DNA of 64,000 bases from assembly GCA_026545225.1 (NCBI GenBank), contig CM048845.1, forward strand, positions 59,524,033 to 59,588,032. Reading direction: 5' to 3'. A program made the translations under genes and the position numbers. The notes under the pieces are model-generated. The model was given only the letters and a program-made list of their open reading frames with translations. It had not been told where the DNA came from and did not search any database. Origin of the DNA: Cornus controversa. Its lineage: Eukaryota; Streptophyta; Magnoliopsida; Cornales; Cornaceae. Of the stretch, positions 62,355 through 64,000 are shown in pieces. Numbering within the stretch: position 1 is the stretch's first letter; each line of letters begins with the position of its first letter.

Positions 62355-63762
62355 TGATGCGGCTAAACTTGATTGCAATTGTAAGCTTAATTTTTGCCCT
62401 TTTTCAAAATATAATTTAACCACTCACAAGAGCACGAATCTTTGTAGATGCGGTTCTATATAGAGGGTATCGATCCCACGAGGACTAGTTGTTAATTGTC
62501 TTGAAGAAAGATTAATTCTACTTTAATTCTAAAAACAAGGTTTTGATTTTTTTGTTTTAAAACTATTGCATGAAATGTAATAACATTAAATTTAAAGAGT
62601 TGTAAGTTAGGAGAGAGAACTAGGGGTGGTTTCCACCACTAGCCATTCACATGTCCAACAATGTAGCAAACTTGGGATTTATAAGATTAAATGTCTAACA
62701 ATGTCATTAGGCTTATGACCTCAACAACATATCAAAAGATCAATGTGTGTGCAAACCTATCATAATCCATCTTCAACAAGCATAGTTATTCAACCTAACT
62801 AATTACCCTACTCTCTAAGTGAACCTAAACGCATCCAAACTACCTCATCTTGGCATGGTTTATACAAGCAAGAACAACACACTACATTTAAACACCATTG
62901 CTTAGCCATCACTTGCACTTTTTGTGGAAGATGCAAGTGTTGTGCATTCATAAGATGGATTCTACTCTAAGACAAGAATAAAAACAACATCATATGAATA
63001 TATATAAGAAATGTATAAGTGTACATTATTACTAGAGTAAGTAATCAATATTTAAATACAAATCCCAAATAATGCTACAAAAATGAACAAGTTTACATGG
63101 CTAGGGGTTTCACCCACACCCTAGTAGAGAAGTTAGTAGATCATGGCAGCCTTGCACTCTTCCATTGATGGAGAAAATGAAGCTTCAAGGTCTGGTTCAG
63201 CTCCCTCTTCCCCTCTCCCAAAAATCTCAATGTATGGTATATGTTATCTGTGAAAATGGCTCCTTTTGTGCATTTGTGGCTACCTTTTCATCCTTAGGGC
63301 CCACCATATATATATATATATATCAATATATATACCAACTAATTCAATAATATCTCCATGTGTCTTGTTCAAGTCAAAAAATCCATCCAAGTCGTGCAAA
63401 AAGGTGGATTTTGTTGCAAGTGGGAAGGGCGGGTGAGCAAGTGGGCAAGTGGGTCTGCAGAATCTCGATTGATCGAGATTGGAATCTCGATTGATCGAGA
63501 TTTTTGATTAATCGAAATGCATCCTCGATCAATCGAGATTCTGATTGATTGAGATCAACATCTTGATTGATCGAGATGCCTTAGCTTCAATTCTGAATTC
63601 TGCTCTTCAACTGCAAATGTCCTCAAACATTGCTCCTTTTAGTTCAAAACCTACAATACATCAAAAGCACAAAAATACCGTAAACGTATCTCAAAAAATG
63701 TAATAACGGGACTAACATATGTAATAAAGAGGGTTCAAATGCATAGTATTGAACACTTATCA
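62355..63762 (-). mobile_element. Solo LTR of the element-A family
   Basis: 1408 bp, starts TGATGCGGCTAAACTTG and ends CACTTATCA in plus-strand sense. It matches the LTRs of element A along its length, with about 10% divergence by eye. It is flanked by ACTAA (62350-62354) and ACTGA (63763-63767), a target duplication with one change. No internal sequence is present, so it is a solo LTR left after recombination between two LTRs. It lies inside the reverse transcriptase region of element F. Confidence 0.9.
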
Positions 63763-63767
63763 ACTGA

Positions 63768-64000
63768 TCAACAAAGTCTTCAAAAACCTGATGAGCTGAA
63801 TAGTTGAAGCATACATAGATGACATGGTGGTAAAATTTCTAAAAAGGGAAAATCACCTGAGACATTTGTAAGAGGAATTTAATACCCTGCGAAACCACAA
63901 CATGAAGTTGAACCTGTCAAAGTGCTCATTCGGGGTAACTTCGGGACTGTTCTTGGGGCACATTGTAAACCAAACAGAGATTGTAGCAATTCTGGTTCAA
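63768..64000 (+). pseudogene. Reverse transcriptase region of element F, after the solo LTR
   Basis: VEAYIDDMVVKF carries the YIDD catalytic box. Later HNMKLNLSKCSFGVTSGLFL and LGHIV are the conserved end of the reverse transcriptase. It continues out of the window. Confidence 0.75.

Larger units (their letters stand above)
49180..64000 (+). mobile_element. Element F: Tat-lineage Ty3 LTR retrotransposon (broken, interrupted twice, runs off the right edge)
   Basis: Plus-strand element. gag (49858-50500), the protease region on both sides of element D, and reverse transcriptase (61727-64000) are of the Tat type. It is interrupted by element D (50612-61295, duplication ATAAC) and by a solo LTR (62355-63762). 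Many breaks are present, more than in A or B, so it is the oldest coding element on the right side. The 5' boundary is not clear and its own LTR was not identified. Confidence 0.75.

Overview
The window is AT-rich nuclear DNA of a flowering plant, most likely a eudicot. Evidence: an intron-bearing Ole e 1-type pollen-protein gene, a polyubiquitin fragment, plant-type Ty3 (Athila, Tat and Tekay-like) and Copia-like retrotransposons, a TRIM, and LINE fragments. The species cannot be told from the sequence. Only one host gene looks whole: the Ole e 1-like gene at 47579-48215 (+, two exons). Most other open frames belong to old mobile elements or are chance frames.

Layout. (1) 1-7238 and 39566-47453 are the two arms of a large inverted duplication, roughly 92-94% identical by eye. 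Each arm carries, mirror-wise, a 393-bp TRIM, a LINE 3' fragment, a block of GACGAT-type repeats, a diverged polyubiquitin fragment and a non-autonomous LTR element with an initiator-Met primer site. The left arm still matches at base 1, so it probably runs out of the window. (2) 8634-15533 is unassigned spacer with two probable LTR remnants and three tandem repeats (31, 14 and 53 bp). (3) 15534-38666 is an Athila-lineage Ty3 element (A, minus strand). A second Athila-lineage element (B, 16324-26758, minus strand) sits inside its 3' LTR with a perfect 5-bp target duplication, CTGCC. (4) 38667-39565 is a partial LTR of the family seen again at 50612. (5) 47454-49200 holds the Ole e 1-like gene and a further LINE scrap. 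(6) From about 49200 to the right edge is a Tat-lineage Ty3 element (F, plus strand). It is interrupted by a 10.7-kb element with 3.9-kb LTRs and no recognisable coding (D, 50612-61295, target duplication ATAAC) and by a solo LTR of the A family (62355-63762, target duplication ACTAA/ACTGA).

The order of events can be read from the nesting: inverted duplication and Copia-like element first, then the D-family LTR, then A, then B; on the right, F first, then D and the solo LTR. LTR divergences counted by eye (about 2% for A, about 1% for B) agree with this order.

The most unusual signal is that several unrelated LTR elements each carry an array of their own 14-18 bp palindrome: ATCTCGATYRATCGAGAT in A, GGGCGATCGATCGCCC in B, GTTGGACCGGTCCAAC in the Copia-like element. 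In A and B the array lies in the same place, between pol and the 3' ORF. A and B also share a polypurine-tract-plus-hairpin cassette that is repeated about 0.8-1.1 kb inside the 3' LTR boundary.
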